Source: an uncultured Chitinophagaceae bacterium
GTDB lineage: Bacteria; Bacteroidota; Bacteroidia; Chitinophagales; Chitinophagaceae
Reading direction: 5' to 3'
Length of the DNA stretch: 7,106 nucleotides
Assembly: GCA_946885335.1 (NCBI GenBank)
Contig: CAMPGG010000180.1
Span: 1-7,106 of the forward strand
Below, piece by piece: positions 6,998 to 7,106 of this stretch. The position numbers and the translations under genes were made by a program. Each line of letters begins with the position of its first letter. The first letter of the stretch is position 1. Below the pieces are notes generated by a model. It saw only the letters and a list, made by a program, of their open reading frames with translations, made no database searches and was not told the DNA's origin.

Positions 6998-7106
6998 TTA
7001 TAACTGTTTGTATAATGGAGGATTGCTTGAAATGGATGGATAATATAACGGGAACAGGTTATATTCAGCCGGGAAATGGTTTGTTCCTATGAAGTTGCTA
7101 ACTATT
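6998..7106 (-). CDS. Partial RagB/SusD-like outer-membrane nutrient-binding protein, C-terminal 35 residues
   Basis: An open minus-strand frame enters from the window edge (first whole codon at 7105) and ends at TAA (7000-6998). It encodes 35 residues ending LFPLYYPSISSNPPLYKQL. From family knowledge, SusD-type proteins finish with a segment of the pattern 'LFPIP..EI..NP.L.QNPGY'; the LFP, the Ile eight residues after that Leu, the NP, the Leu and the KQ line up here, though the usual final NPGY is missing. SusD proteins are surface lipoproteins that cap a SusC TonB-dependent channel and bind glycans. The stop lies 32 bases before the next gene on the same strand, which supports co-transcription and ties the transporter genes to a Sus-like uptake locus. 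The fragment is short, so the family call rests on one motif; the open frame itself could be chance. The N-terminus, with any lipoprotein signal, and any susC partner would lie beyond 7106. Confidence 0.55.
   Translation of the reverse strand, partial: IVSNFIGTNHFPAEYNLFPLYYPSISSNPPLYKQL
7042..7065. repeat. Perfect 8-bp inverted repeat with 8-base spacer
   Basis: AATATAAC (7042-7049) and GTTATATT (7058-7065) are exact reverse complements around the spacer GGGAACAG. The geometry would suit a dimeric regulator or a weak hairpin. However, it lies inside the frame read as the C-terminus of a SusD-like protein, and its arms are AT-rich, so chance or coding constraint explains it adequately. The repeat is seen directly; an operator function is not supported. 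Confidence 0.25.

Noticed and set aside
7042..7065. Inverted repeat as an operator for a divergent promoter
   Set aside because: It falls within the frame read as a SusD-like C-terminus, not in a free intergenic region, and the arms are AT-rich, so a regulatory role is not supported.
7089..7106. Plus-strand ATG reading MKLLTI to the window end, as a possible divergent gene start
   Set aside because: Only six codons are visible, and the minus strand over the same bases fits a SusD C-terminus better. It cannot be judged without flanking sequence.

Overview
The window suggests a member of the Bacteroidota, most likely an environmental Chitinophagaceae/Sphingobacteriia-like organism. The grounds are AT-rich coding sequence, start regions without Shine-Dalgarno motifs, a fragment that looks like the C-terminus of a RagB/SusD outer-membrane glycan-binding protein, and a DUF5107-type TPR protein of a kind I associate with this phylum. 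No taxonomy search was possible, so this is an inference from gene content.

Everything convincing is on the minus strand, so transcription runs from high to low coordinates. In that order: a partial susD-like C-terminus (7106-6998); an MFS sugar porter (6965-5622, here MFS-A); a 1116-residue protein with an N-terminal DUF5107 domain and a long TPR array (5607-2257); a second, diverged MFS sugar porter (2211-835, MFS-B, apparently starting at TTG); and a short-chain dehydrogenase/reductase (777-19). The gaps between them are 32, 14, 45 and 57 bases. None holds a strong terminator or a complete Bacteroidota promoter, so the set reads as one operon or the distal part of one. There is no gene-free stretch over 300 bases, and I saw no RNA gene, insertion sequence, CRISPR array or origin.

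The simplest joint role is a carbohydrate-utilisation locus. A SusC/SusD pair, largely outside the window, would bring an oligosaccharide or glycoside across the outer membrane. The two H+-coupled sugar porters would carry sugars across the inner membrane. The SDR would oxidise or reduce a sugar or sugar acid in the cytoplasm. The DUF5107-TPR protein has no visible signal peptide and a mutarotase-like N-terminal region, so it is probably a cytoplasmic carbohydrate-binding or carbohydrate-active protein of unknown activity. It is the main candidate here for undescribed biology. The substrate cannot be read from the sequence: no glycoside hydrolase, kinase or isomerase of known specificity lies in the window.
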